DNA of 64,000 bases from Ideonella sp. (GTDB taxonomy: Bacteria > Pseudomonadota > Gammaproteobacteria > Burkholderiales > Burkholderiaceae_C). Location: NCBI GenBank assembly GCA_015075165.1, contig JABTUY010000002.1:962382-1026381 (forward strand), read 5' to 3'. A program made the translations under genes and the position numbers. Numbering within the stretch: position 1 is the first letter of the stretch; each line of letters begins with the position of its first letter. The notes under the pieces are model-generated. The model ran no database searches. It was not told where the DNA came from and worked only from the letters and a program-made list of their open reading frames with translations. Shown piece by piece: positions 44,689 through 53,139 of the stretch.

Positions 44689-45915
44689 ATGGATTTCCCG
44701 AGCATCTCCGCGGCCTACGCCGAGCGCGTCAACGCCCCCTATGTGGCGTTTCTGCGGCGAATGGAGATGCTCATCGACGTGGTCGAGGCCGAAGGTTGCG
44801 TCGTGCGCGACCGCGCCGGCAAGGCCTACATCGATTGCATCTCGGGCTACGGCAACTGCGTGCTGGGTCACAACCCGAAGCCGATCGTCGACGCCGTGGT
44901 GGCCGAGATCACGTCGTCGAGGCCGTTCAACCTGCCGTTCGTGCACGAGGTGCAGGCGCGGCTGGCGCAGCGCCTCGCAGCCGACAGCCCCGGCGAGCTC
45001 GAATGCTCGTTCGTCGTCAACAGCGGCTCCGAGGCGGTCGAGACGGCGCTGAAGCTGGCGCGGCTGGCGACCAGCCGGCCGGGCATCATCAGCACCACCG
45101 GCAGCTGGCACGGGTTCACGTTCGGCTGCCTCGGGGTGTCCGAGCCTTCGATGTGCCGCACGTTCCGGCCGATGCTCGAGGGCGTGAAGCATGTGCCGTA
45201 TGGCGACGCGGCGGCCGTCGAGGCGGCGATCGACGAGCGCACCGGCTGCGTGATCGTCGAACCGCTGCAGTCCGAGAGCGGCGCCATCGTGCCGCCGCCG
45301 GGCTATCTCAAGGCGCTGCAGGAGCTGTGCGCCCGGCGCAAGGTCGTGCTGATCTTCGACGAGGCCAAGACCGGCATCGCCAAGACCGGCCGGCTCTTCT
45401 GCTGCGAGCACGATGGGGCGGTGCCCGACATCCTGGTGTGCGGCAAGGCGCTCGGCGGTGGCGTGATGCCGGTCGGCGCGGTGATCGCCAAGCGGTCGCT
45501 GTGGGGTCGCTTCGGCTTCAGCTTCCCGATGTCGAGCTCATCCGGTGGCGGCAACGCGGCGGCCTGCGCGGCGGCGCTGGCCACGCTCGAGCTCGTGCAG
45601 GCGCAGCGGTTGTCGGCACGCGCCGGGGTGCTCGGGAATCGGTTGATGCATGGGTTGCAGGCCCTGCGCGGTGCCCATGGCGAGAAGGTGCTGGGCGTCT
45701 CGGGCATCGGGTTGCTCACCGGTGTGCAGATGGCCCACGCCAAGATCGCCGCAGAGGTGGTGGCGCAGTGTGCGCACCGCGGAGTGCTGGTGATGACGGC
45801 GTTCTGCGATCGCTCGCGCTTGCTGGTGGAGCCGCCGATCTGCATCACCGAGCAGCAACTCGACACCGTGGTCCACGCCATCGCCGACGCCATCGACGCC
45901 TGCTCGCTCGCCTAG
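44689..45915 (+). CDS. Class III PLP-dependent aminotransferase
   Basis: A 408-residue aminotransferase of the ornithine/acetylornithine/GSA class. Conserved elements are VVNSGSEAVETALKLAR for phosphate binding, TGSWHGFTFG, EPLQSESGAIVPPPGYL, the PLP-aspartate block VLIFDEAKTGIAKTG, and the Schiff-base lysine in VCGKALGGG. It should convert a keto or aldehyde group into an amine, or exchange amino groups, using an amino-acid donor. It follows the aldo/keto-reductase-like gene by six bases. In this locus it may make the amine of a sugar or of a small acyl substituent. Confidence 0.9.
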   Translation: MDFPSISAAYAERVNAPYVAFLRRMEMLIDVVEAEGCVVRDRAGKAYIDCISGYGNCVLGHNPKPIVDAVVAEITSSRPFNLPFVHEVQARLAQRLAADSPGELECSFVVNSGSEAVETALKLARLATSRPGIISTTGSWHGFTFGCLGVSEPSMCRTFRPMLEGVKHVPYGDAAAVEAAIDERTGCVIVEPLQSESGAIVPPPGYLKALQELCARRKVVLIFDEAKTGIAKTGRLFCCEHDGAVPDILVCGKALGGGVMPVGAVIAKRSLWGRFGFSFPMSSSSGGGNAAACAAALATLELVQAQRLSARAGVLGNRLMHGLQALRGAHGEKVLGVSGIGLLTGVQMAHAKIAAEVVAQCAHRGVLVMTAFCDRSRLLVEPPICITEQQLDTVVHAIADAIDACSLA

Positions 45916-45946
45916 TCCGCGCGCACGTTCAACGCTGGGAGTGCCC

Positions 45947-46837
45947 ATGTCGACCGACCCCGCCGCGTTCCAGATGCTGCTGCAGCAGTTTCGCCCGTCG
46001 TTGGTGTTGCCACCCGATCAGCCCGACGAGACGGCCGATTCGACGCTGCGCGCGCTGTGGCAGGCCGCGGCAGGCGCGCCTTGCTCCGCGAAGCAGGCGG
46101 CCGTGCGCGACCTGCCCCTGCTCGATGCCGGGCAGCGGTCGGTGCTCGAACGGTTGATTGCGCAGCGCCTGGCGGGCGCGCCGCTGATGCAGATCACCGG
46201 GCGCGCAAGCTTCATGGGGCTCGAACTCGAGTTCGCGCCCGATGTCTTCGTGGTCAGGCCGGAAACCGAACTGCTCGCACAGGCGGCGATCGACTGCCTG
46301 CGCCCGACGCCGCACCCCGTCGCGGTGGACGCCGGATGCGGCAGTGGCAACCTGAGCTGCGCCGTCGCCAGCCTGCTGGCGCAGGCGAGGGTCTATGCGG
46401 TCGACATCCTGGAGAGCTGTGCGGCGCTGACACGGCGCAACGTCGAGCGATGCCGGGTGGCCGATCGGGTTTCGGTGCACCTGGGCGACCTGTTCCAGCC
46501 GCTGCAGGCTCTGGGCCTCGGCGCGACGGTCGACGCGGTGGTGTCGAACCCGCCGTACATCGCCTCCGCGCGATTGAAGGGCGATCGCGCCTACCTGGTC
46601 TCGAACGAACCCCAGGAGGCCTTCGATGGCGGACCGTTCGGCGTGCGCATGCAGCAGCGGCTGATCGTGGAGTCGAAGGCGCTGTTGAAGCCCGGCGGCC
46701 ACCTGCTGTTCGAGTTCGGTGCCGGGCAGGACCGGCAGGTGAAAATGCTGTTCGATCGTGCTGGCGGCTACCAGTCGGTCACGTTCCGGCCCGACGGTGG
46801 CGGCACTAACCGGGTGGTGGTGGCTCGCCTGGCGTAG
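45947..46837 (+). CDS. PrmC/HemK-like SAM-dependent methyltransferase
   Basis: A 296-residue methyltransferase with the class-I SAM motif VAVDAGCGSGNLSCAVASLL and the NPPY catalytic motif VSNPPYIAS typical of N-methylation of planar amides or amines. The N-terminal helical extension resembles PrmC (ITGRASFMGLELEFAPDVFVVRPETELL), but the location in an EPS block makes a release-factor role doubtful. It may methylate an amide or amine substituent. The end converges on the NAD-synthetase-like gene 18 bp away. Start is ATG 45947. Confidence 0.8.
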   Translation: MSTDPAAFQMLLQQFRPSLVLPPDQPDETADSTLRALWQAAAGAPCSAKQAAVRDLPLLDAGQRSVLERLIAQRLAGAPLMQITGRASFMGLELEFAPDVFVVRPETELLAQAAIDCLRPTPHPVAVDAGCGSGNLSCAVASLLAQARVYAVDILESCAALTRRNVERCRVADRVSVHLGDLFQPLQALGLGATVDAVVSNPPYIASARLKGDRAYLVSNEPQEAFDGGPFGVRMQQRLIVESKALLKPGGHLLFEFGAGQDRQVKMLFDRAGGYQSVTFRPDGGGTNRVVVARLA

Positions 46838-46855
46838 GCGGAACGCGCAGCAGGG

Positions 46856-47845
46856 TCAGGCCGCCTGCGGCAACACGGGTTCGAGCAACGCCGGAGCGGC
46901 GTGCAGGTAGGCGGTGGTTCGCCGCTTCGCCTCGATGTCGTTGTAGACGAACTGGGCCTGCTCCGGCGTGAGCTGCAGCGCACGCCCGAGCTCGCCCGCC
47001 GGCACGCCGTGGTTGAACGCCCACAGCGCGATGTCCATCTTCTGGTACGGCAGCGCGAAGTAGAACTCGTCCTGGCCCTGCGCGAGGCTGTAGGTGTCGG
47101 TGGTGGGCTGGGCGTTGCACACCTCGTCGGGCAGCCCGAGGTGGCGGGCCAGCGCATAGACCTGGGTCTTGTACAGGTGCGCGATCGGCTTGAGATCGGC
47201 GGCGCCGTCGCCGTTCTTGACGAAGAAGCCCTGATCGTACTCCAGCCGGTTGGGCGTGCCGATCACCGCGTAGTTGAGCCGGTCGGCGTGGAAATACTCG
47301 ATCGTCTTGCGGATGCGCTGCTTGAAGTTGGTGGCCGCCACGATCTGCAGGTACTCGCGCAGCGGCAGCCGCGCCTCGTGCTGTGCGCCCTGCGGGTCCT
47401 GGACGATCAGCTTGAAGTAGTTGAGGCCGCCGGCGGCGCCGCCGGCGATGGCGATCTTGCTCTTCCACCCTTCGTCGTAGCCGGGAAAGACGGCTCGAAT
47501 GGCTGCATCGCGCTGCGCATAGCAGCCCAGCGCGCGCAGCGCGGGCGCGATGTCGAACAGCTCATGGTCGATGCCGAGCGACTCGGCCACCATGCGGCCC
47601 CTGTCGGCGCTGCTGCTGCTGGAATCCTGCTCCGGCAACAACAGGCCGTAGACCTTCTTGGCGCCGAACGCGCGCACCGCCAGCGCCGCGCAGACCGAAC
47701 TGTCGATACCGCCCGAGATGGCGATGATCACACCGCGTCGCCGCAGTGTCGTGGCCACGGTGGCGACCATCCAGTCGCAGATGCGGGTCGTCTCGGCGCC
47801 GTGGTCGAGCGCCAGCACGTGCGGGCCCAGCCCGGCCGAGGTCAC
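46856..47845 (-). CDS. nadE: NAD-synthetase-like ATP pyrophosphatase
   Basis: A 329-residue protein of the NH3-dependent NAD+ synthetase family, lacking a glutaminase domain. The P-loop is IAISGGIDSSVCAALA, followed by LPEQDSSSSSADRG and FFVKNGDGAADLKPIAHLYKTQV. The start is taken as GTG 47845 just after the acyl carrier protein stop. It is longer than housekeeping NadE, with extra sequence before the RIRKTIEYFHADRL block. Sharing an operon with an acyl carrier protein and ligase, it may activate a carboxyl group for amide formation rather than make NAD; that is inference. If no other nadE exists in the genome it would be the housekeeping gene. Confidence 0.8.
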   Translation of the reverse strand: MTSAGLGPHVLALDHGAETTRICDWMVATVATTLRRRGVIIAISGGIDSSVCAALAVRAFGAKKVYGLLLPEQDSSSSSADRGRMVAESLGIDHELFDIAPALRALGCYAQRDAAIRAVFPGYDEGWKSKIAIAGGAAGGLNYFKLIVQDPQGAQHEARLPLREYLQIVAATNFKQRIRKTIEYFHADRLNYAVIGTPNRLEYDQGFFVKNGDGAADLKPIAHLYKTQVYALARHLGLPDEVCNAQPTTDTYSLAQGQDEFYFALPYQKMDIALWAFNHGVPAGELGRALQLTPEQAQFVYNDIEAKRRTTAYLHAAPALLEPVLPQAA

Positions 47846-47856
47846 GGTTGCGGCTC

Positions 47857-48105
47857 TCAATGGGTGAGCTTGCGTCCCACGTAGGCTTCGACGGCCGCCA
47901 GGCTGTCGAGGTTCTCGGGCACCATGTCGGCGTCTTCGACCCGGATGTTGAAGGTCTGCTCGAGGTAGGTGACGAGTTCGAGGAAGCCGGTCGAATCGAT
48001 CAGGTGGCGTTCCATGAACGAATCTTGATCGCCGAACTGCACCGCCTTGGCGCCCATGACGAAGTTGTCGTGGATGAAGCTGCGGACCTGTGCCTTGATG
48101 TCCAT
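47857..48105 (-). CDS. Acyl carrier protein
   Basis: An 82-residue acyl/peptidyl carrier protein from ATG 48105. The 4'-phosphopantetheine attachment serine lies in HLIDSTGFLELVTYLEQTF (Asp-Ser-Thr in place of the common Asp-Ser-Leu). DSLAAVEAYVGRKL gives helix IV. It sits directly between the NAD-synthetase-like gene and the AMP-forming ligase, so it probably receives an acyl group from the ligase and presents it for further chemistry or transfer to a sugar. It needs a phosphopantetheinyl transferase encoded elsewhere. Confidence 0.92.
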   Translation of the reverse strand: MDIKAQVRSFIHDNFVMGAKAVQFGDQDSFMERHLIDSTGFLELVTYLEQTFNIRVEDADMVPENLDSLAAVEAYVGRKLTH

Positions 48106-48126
48106 TCTCGGTTTCCCCTCTCGATT

Positions 48127-48164
48127 GCACGAACTGATTTGCACGAACTGATTTGCACGAACTG
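48127..48164. repeat. 14-bp tandem repeat
   Basis: GCACGAACTGATTT occurs twice in full, then a third partial copy GCACGAACTG, in the 78-bp gap between the ligase stop (minus strand) and the acyl carrier protein start. It lies in the leader of the carrier protein and may vary in copy number by slippage. Confidence 0.85.
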
Positions 48165-48183
48165 GTCGGGCGCAGCCTGGCAC

Positions 48184-49707
48184 TCAGACCAGGCCGGTCT
48201 TCTTGATCTTGCCGGTGTCGGTCTTCGGCAGCGATTCGACGAACTCGACGGCCTTGGGCGCCATGAAGCTCTCGAGCGTGGCCAGGCAATGCCGGATCAC
48301 GTCGCGCTCGGTCAGCTCGGCACCGGGCCGCAGCGTGACGAACGCCTTGATGGCCTGGCCCAGCACCGGGTCGTCGATGCCCACCACGGCGACTTCGGAT
48401 ACGCCGTCGATCGCGCTGATCGCGTTCTCGACCTCGCGCGGGCTCACCTTCTCGCCCCGGCTCTTGATGATGTCGTCGCGGCGCGCCACGAAGTAGAGCC
48501 AACCTTCCTCGTCGGTGCGGAAAAGGTCGCCGGAATGGAGAATCATCTCGCCGTTGGGCCCGGGCTTGAGGCGCTCGGCCGTCTCGCGCGGTTTCTCCCA
48601 GTAGCCGCGCATGACGTTGCTGCCGCGGATCACGAGCTCGCCGGTGGAGCCGTTGGGCAGCCGCCGGCCCTCGTCGTCGACCAGCCACACCTCTTCGTTG
48701 GGCATGCCGCGGCCCACGCTGGTGGGGCGGATGTCGAGTTGTTCCGGCGGCAGGTAGGTCACCCGCTTGCACTCCGTGAGGCCATACATCGAAAAGAGTG
48801 TCGCCTGCGGAAACAGGGCGCGCAACTCCCGAATGCGGGACTCCGGCAGCGCCGCGGCGGTGTTGGTGATCATGCGCAGCGAGGCGAGGTCGAAGCGCGC
48901 CAGGTCCTTCATCGCGGTGAGCATCGCGAACATCGTGGGCACCCCCGGGAACACGGTGGTGCGGGTGGCCACCATGCGCTCGAGCACCTTCACCGGGAAC
49001 GAGAAGTTGCGCTCCAGCACCACCGTGGCGCCGAACCTGAATGCCATCAGCACCTGATAGAGGCCGTAGTCGAACGCCAGCGGCAGCGCACACAGGATGA
49101 TGTCGGCCTCGCGCAACCCGAGGTAGGTGCTGACCGACCGCGCGGCGCTCACCATGTTCAGGTGGGTCAGCATCACGCCCTTCGGGAAGCCGGTGGAGCC
49201 GGAGGTGTAGATGATGCTGGCGAGATCCTGGTCGATCGTCGAGGGCGACTGGAACGCTGCTGGCGCATCCGCGGCCGGCCATTCCCGGCACGGGCTGGCC
49301 GATGAACCGGCGCTGGCGCTGCCGGCGACGAACACGGCGCGCACGCTGGCCACCTTGGGTACCGCGGCCGACCACACCGGCTCGAGCGCGGCGCTGGTCA
49401 GCACGGCGCTGGCGCGGGCATCGCCCAGCATGTAGGCCAGCTTGTCGTCCTTGGTCAGCGGATTGATCGGCATGAAGACGGCGCCGATCTTCAGGATGCC
49501 GAGGACACCGGCGACGAACTCGATGCCGTTGTCGAGGAACAGCGCGACGCGGTCGCCGCGCTGGACACCAGCGGCCTGCAGCGCCGCGGCGATGGCGCGC
49601 GCCGCCCGGTCGACGTCGGCATACGTGTACCGCGCTTCGGCGCAGATCAGCGCCACCTTGCCGCCGTGCCGGACGACCTGGGATTCGAAATCGTGGTGGA
49701 GCAGCAT
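48184..49707 (-). CDS. AMP-forming acyl-CoA/acyl-ACP synthetase
   Basis: A 507-residue ANL-superfamily enzyme. The ATP-binding loop is ASIIYTSGSTGFPKGVMLTH and the core blocks are MYGLTECKRVTYLP and HSGDLFRTDEEGWLYFVARRDDIIKSRGEKVSPREVE. The C-terminal catalytic lysine is in LPKTDTGKIKKTGLV. All motifs are intact, so it should adenylate a carboxylic acid and pass it to CoA or to the adjacent carrier protein. The substrate is unknown. It lies four bases from the asparagine-synthase-like gene and is transcribed with it. Confidence 0.92.
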   Translation of the reverse strand: MLLHHDFESQVVRHGGKVALICAEARYTYADVDRAARAIAAALQAAGVQRGDRVALFLDNGIEFVAGVLGILKIGAVFMPINPLTKDDKLAYMLGDARASAVLTSAALEPVWSAAVPKVASVRAVFVAGSASAGSSASPCREWPAADAPAAFQSPSTIDQDLASIIYTSGSTGFPKGVMLTHLNMVSAARSVSTYLGLREADIILCALPLAFDYGLYQVLMAFRFGATVVLERNFSFPVKVLERMVATRTTVFPGVPTMFAMLTAMKDLARFDLASLRMITNTAAALPESRIRELRALFPQATLFSMYGLTECKRVTYLPPEQLDIRPTSVGRGMPNEEVWLVDDEGRRLPNGSTGELVIRGSNVMRGYWEKPRETAERLKPGPNGEMILHSGDLFRTDEEGWLYFVARRDDIIKSRGEKVSPREVENAISAIDGVSEVAVVGIDDPVLGQAIKAFVTLRPGAELTERDVIRHCLATLESFMAPKAVEFVESLPKTDTGKIKKTGLV

Positions 49708-49711
49708 GGGG

Positions 49712-51658
49712 CTATTGAAGTACCGGTTCGGGGACGTGCCGGCCGACGAATTGGTCGTGCACCAGCATGGCCGAGAGGATGCCGACGAAGGCCATGTTGT
49801 CGCCGAAGCCGATCGCGCGGCCGGCCGCGCACTTCGCCACCAGCTTGGCCACCGCGCCGGCGTCGAACAGGCCGGCGCCGTCGATGCGCTCGGGGCTCAG
49901 CAGCTCGGCAGCGTAGTCGACCAGCCGGCCATCGTGGAAGAACGAGGCGCTGTCCGGGGCCCGATACGGCTGCTTGGTGCGCGTGCGGATCAACTCGGGC
50001 ACCTCGCCGCGGACCGCGCGCTTGAGGATGTGCTTCTCGGTCAGGCCTCTGAGCTTGTAGTGTGGCGGCAGGGCATTCGCGAACTCGATCAGGCGGTGGT
50101 CGAGGAACGGCACCCGGCCCTCGATCGAATTGGCCATCGCGACGCGATCGCCCTGCGAGCTGAGCAGGTAGCCCGACATCAGCGTGTGCGCCTCGACGTA
50201 CTGGTCGCGGCCCATCGCCGGCCAGCGGTCGGACCCGGCTGGCATCTCGGCGCGAAGCTCATCGTACGGGCTCCACGATGCGAGCCGGGCTTGCAGGTCG
50301 GGGTGCAGGAACTGCAGCGCGCGCTGCGTGGTGCGGATGCGCGGGCCGTGCGCGAACCAGGGCTCGTCCCGCTGGTCGATGCCATCGCTGAAGAACCGCT
50401 GTGTGAATGCGCGACCGGCCACGGGTGAGTTCGCCAGGTAGGGATACAAGCGTTCCAGGATGCGACCGCGCCACGCCGACTGCGGCGAGCGCGCCATGAA
50501 GCGGCGGATCTTGGCTTCCTTGAACAGATCGTAGCCGCCGAACACTTCGTCGGCACCTTCGCCGGTCAGGACCACCTTGTAACCCGACTGCCGGACGTGC
50601 TCGGACAGCAGCATCAACGGCGTCGGCGCGGTGCGCACCACCGGCGACTCCGCATGCCAGACCATGCGTGGGAACGCCTTCGCGATGTCCGCTCGCGTCA
50701 CGCGCAGCGACGAATGCTCCGTGCCCAGGTGGTTGGCCAGGCTCTGCTGAAAGCTGCTTTCGTCGAACTCGGCGTCCTCGAAGGTCAGCGAAAAGCTGCG
50801 CAACGGCGTATCGGTGCGGTTGCGGATCAGCGAGGTGATCACCGACGAATCGAGCCCGCCGCTCAGGTAAGCCCCCACCGGCACATCGGCCCGTACCTGC
50901 AGACGCAGGCTGTCGAGCAGCAGCGCCTTCAGCTGCTCGGCGCACTCTTCCTCGGGACGCGCATCGATCTCGGCCAGCGGGAACGACCAGTCCCAATAAC
51001 AGCGGGTGCGCGCGCCGCGCGCGTCCACCGTCATCACGTGGCCGGGTGGCAGCGACTTCACGCCGTCGAAGATCGTGCGATCGCCGATCGTGCTCCAGAC
51101 GCTGAACACCTGCGCCAGCGCCGTGGTGTCCACACGCCGATCCTGGCCACCGATGCGAAACAGCGCCTTGATCTCCGATGCGAACAGCAGGCGACCGCCC
51201 GCGCGCGTGTAGAACAGCGGACGGATGCCGACCCGGTCGCGCGCCAGCACCAGGCGCAGGTTCCGCCGGTCCCACAGGCCGATGGCGAACTGGCCGTTCA
51301 GGTGCTCGACGAAGGCATCGCCATGTTCCTCGTAGAGATGGACGATGACTTCGGTATCGGAGTGGGTGTAGAAGCTGTGGCCCTTGCGCTCGAGCTCCTG
51401 CCGCAACTCGATGTAGTTGAAGATCTCGCCGTTGAAGGTGACCCAGATGTCCTGCGTCTCGTTGTGCATCGGCTGCGCGCCGCCGGCCAGATCGATAATC
51501 GACAGCCGCGCGTGCGCCAGTCCGACCGGGCCCTCGATGTGAAACCCGGTCCCATCGGGGCCGCGGTGCCGGATGGCGCCGATCATCGCCTCGAGCTCTT
51601 CGCGTCTCGGCTGCGATGGCCCGCTGGGTGGGTACAGGATCCCGGCAATGCCGCACAT
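49712..51658 (-). CDS. Asparagine synthase-like glutamine amidotransferase, copy 2
   Basis: A 648-residue enzyme resembling the exosortase-A-system amidotransferase 1 family. The start must be ATG 51658 so that Cys2 is exposed (MCGIAGILYPP); an upstream GTG would bury the nucleophile. The glutaminase domain includes IRHRGPDGTGFH and VTFNGEIFNYIELRQEL. The ATP-pyrophosphatase loop is YLSGGLDSSVITS, followed by VVLTGEGADEVFGGYDLF. It is more like the EPS-linked amidotransferases than copy 1 at 8335. Beside the ligase and carrier protein it may amidate or condense a carried acid with an amine. Confidence 0.9.
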   Translation of the reverse strand: MCGIAGILYPPSGPSQPRREELEAMIGAIRHRGPDGTGFHIEGPVGLAHARLSIIDLAGGAQPMHNETQDIWVTFNGEIFNYIELRQELERKGHSFYTHSDTEVIVHLYEEHGDAFVEHLNGQFAIGLWDRRNLRLVLARDRVGIRPLFYTRAGGRLLFASEIKALFRIGGQDRRVDTTALAQVFSVWSTIGDRTIFDGVKSLPPGHVMTVDARGARTRCYWDWSFPLAEIDARPEEECAEQLKALLLDSLRLQVRADVPVGAYLSGGLDSSVITSLIRNRTDTPLRSFSLTFEDAEFDESSFQQSLANHLGTEHSSLRVTRADIAKAFPRMVWHAESPVVRTAPTPLMLLSEHVRQSGYKVVLTGEGADEVFGGYDLFKEAKIRRFMARSPQSAWRGRILERLYPYLANSPVAGRAFTQRFFSDGIDQRDEPWFAHGPRIRTTQRALQFLHPDLQARLASWSPYDELRAEMPAGSDRWPAMGRDQYVEAHTLMSGYLLSSQGDRVAMANSIEGRVPFLDHRLIEFANALPPHYKLRGLTEKHILKRAVRGEVPELIRTRTKQPYRAPDSASFFHDGRLVDYAAELLSPERIDGAGLFDAGAVAKLVAKCAAGRAIGFGDNMAFVGILSAMLVHDQFVGRHVPEPVLQ

Positions 51659-51775
51659 GGCGTTGGGTGGTTCAGGATGGACCACGCTCGGGGGCGCGGG
51701 TCGGCGGTGGGAAGCGAGCCGCCATTCTCGCTTGCGCCCTCTGTGCAGGCATCCACCTAGGTAGGCGATCGGTGC

Positions 51776-51790
51776 GGCGGCAATGCCGCC
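51776..51790. terminator. Short GC hairpin between the epsL and asparagine-synthase-like genes
   Basis: GGCGGC (51776-51781) pairs with GCCGCC (51785-51790) around a 3-nt loop, within the 199-bp gap between two minus-strand genes. No T-run. It may separate the transcripts, since a gap of this length is unusual within the locus. Confidence 0.25.
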
Positions 51791-51857
51791 CGTCGCCGGC
51801 CTCCGTGCCGCGGATCACGCGTCGGCGGCGGGCGGCTGGCGACGCGGCCGATCGCGC

Positions 51858-53099
51858 CTACTGCAGCTTGAACTGGCCGAAGCAGCCGACCACGCGAGCG
51901 GTGTAGGGGTACGACACCACCGACGTGCTGCCACGCTTCTCGTATTGATAAGAGCAGCCGAACAGCAGGCTTCGCGTGGGGGTGTAGTTCAGGCCCAGGC
52001 GGAACACGCCCAGGCGGTCACGGCCCGCCTGGGTGGACGACGCGCCGGACGACAGCGCGACGGTGTTCACCAGGTCACGCTCGACATAGCGTGCGCTGAG
52101 GTCGGCCTGGATCTTCGCGGTGGCGTCGTAGAGCGCACGGAACACCACGGTGTTGGACAACTGGCTGTCGTTGCCGATCGAATTGCCGTTGGCCAGCGAG
52201 ATGAAGTTGAAGCTCGACTCGGCACCGGTGTCGCGGATGTACTCGGTGTCGAAGGTCAGTTTCGCGGTGGGCTTGTAGTTCCAGCGAATCGAGCCGGTGG
52301 TGCCGGTGACATCGCGCGAGGCGACGGTCTCGTGGGTCACCTTGGTGTGGCTGAGCCGCGCCGACACGGTGCTCAGGCCCGTCGCCACCCAGACCGCGGT
52401 GAGGTCGACGTCGTCGCGCTTGAAGTCGTCCTGCTGGAAGACACCGGGCGAAGGCTGGACGGCAAAAGGATACTTGCCTCGCGTGTGCCGCCCGGCAACG
52501 CCGAGCGTCAGCGAGCCGCCGGGTCGGTACAGCATGCCCAGGTTGACGGCGTTCTGCGCGTACTCCTGGGCAGCGTACTCCGGTGCTGTGTAGTCGAGCT
52601 TGCGGTACGTATAGCCGCCATCGATGGACAGCAGCGACGCGGAGCCGTACTGCGCGCGCGCCACGAACTCCTGGCTCTTCTCGATGTTCTTCTTGGTCAG
52701 ACGCACCGCCTGGTCGCTCCCGAAGCTCGTCAGTGCATCGTTGATGTTGTAGGAGATGCGCCCGGAGAGCTTGTCGAGGGCCTCCCAGTCAGTGCCGACC
52801 AGCGCGCTGTAGCCCGTGTGGTTCAGCTGATCCTGGTCGCGATAGCGGTTGTAGCGGGCCGCGAGATCGGCGAACAACCGCTGCCGTCCGATCGGCTGAT
52901 CGAGCCCGGCGAGCAACGAGGTGGTCGAGTACGTATCGCTCGTCTCAGGCTGCCCACGCGGAACCCGGAAGAGATTGGTCTCGTGCGTGAACGCCTGCGC
53001 GATCCCGATGTAGTACGGATTCGGTTCGGCGAGCACTGCCCCCGACGCGACGCCCAGCGCTGCGAACGCCGCGAGCGCCAACTTCTTGTTTGAGTTCAT
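51858..53099 (-). CDS. epsL: EpsL-type outer-membrane beta-barrel protein
   Basis: A 413-residue secreted protein with a signal peptide (MNSNKKLALAAFAALGVASGAVLA). A repeating pattern of alternating hydrophobic/aromatic strands to the end follows, such as LFADLAARYNRYRDQDQL and YGSASLLSIDGGYTYRKLDY, and the last residue region FGQFKLQ fits a barrel. The opening PNPYYIGIAQAFTHETNLFRVP matches the EpsL family of EPS operons in methylotrophic and other betaproteobacteria. It probably forms or assists an outer-membrane conduit. Start is ATG 53099; no convincing ribosome site lies before longer alternatives. Confidence 0.88.
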   Translation of the reverse strand: MNSNKKLALAAFAALGVASGAVLAEPNPYYIGIAQAFTHETNLFRVPRGQPETSDTYSTTSLLAGLDQPIGRQRLFADLAARYNRYRDQDQLNHTGYSALVGTDWEALDKLSGRISYNINDALTSFGSDQAVRLTKKNIEKSQEFVARAQYGSASLLSIDGGYTYRKLDYTAPEYAAQEYAQNAVNLGMLYRPGGSLTLGVAGRHTRGKYPFAVQPSPGVFQQDDFKRDDVDLTAVWVATGLSTVSARLSHTKVTHETVASRDVTGTTGSIRWNYKPTAKLTFDTEYIRDTGAESSFNFISLANGNSIGNDSQLSNTVVFRALYDATAKIQADLSARYVERDLVNTVALSSGASSTQAGRDRLGVFRLGLNYTPTRSLLFGCSYQYEKRGSTSVVSYPYTARVVGCFGQFKLQ

Positions 53100-53139
53100 G
53101 CCCGGCCCTATCGGTACTCGAGCAACGCGCCCTGGTGCG

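Noticed and set aside
46856..49375. 839-codon minus-strand frame spanning the NAD-synthetase-like, carrier-protein and ligase genes, suggesting a fusion.
   Set aside because: Only its last 329 codons match a family; the upstream part is an out-of-frame reading of the carrier protein and ligase, which have their own intact frames.
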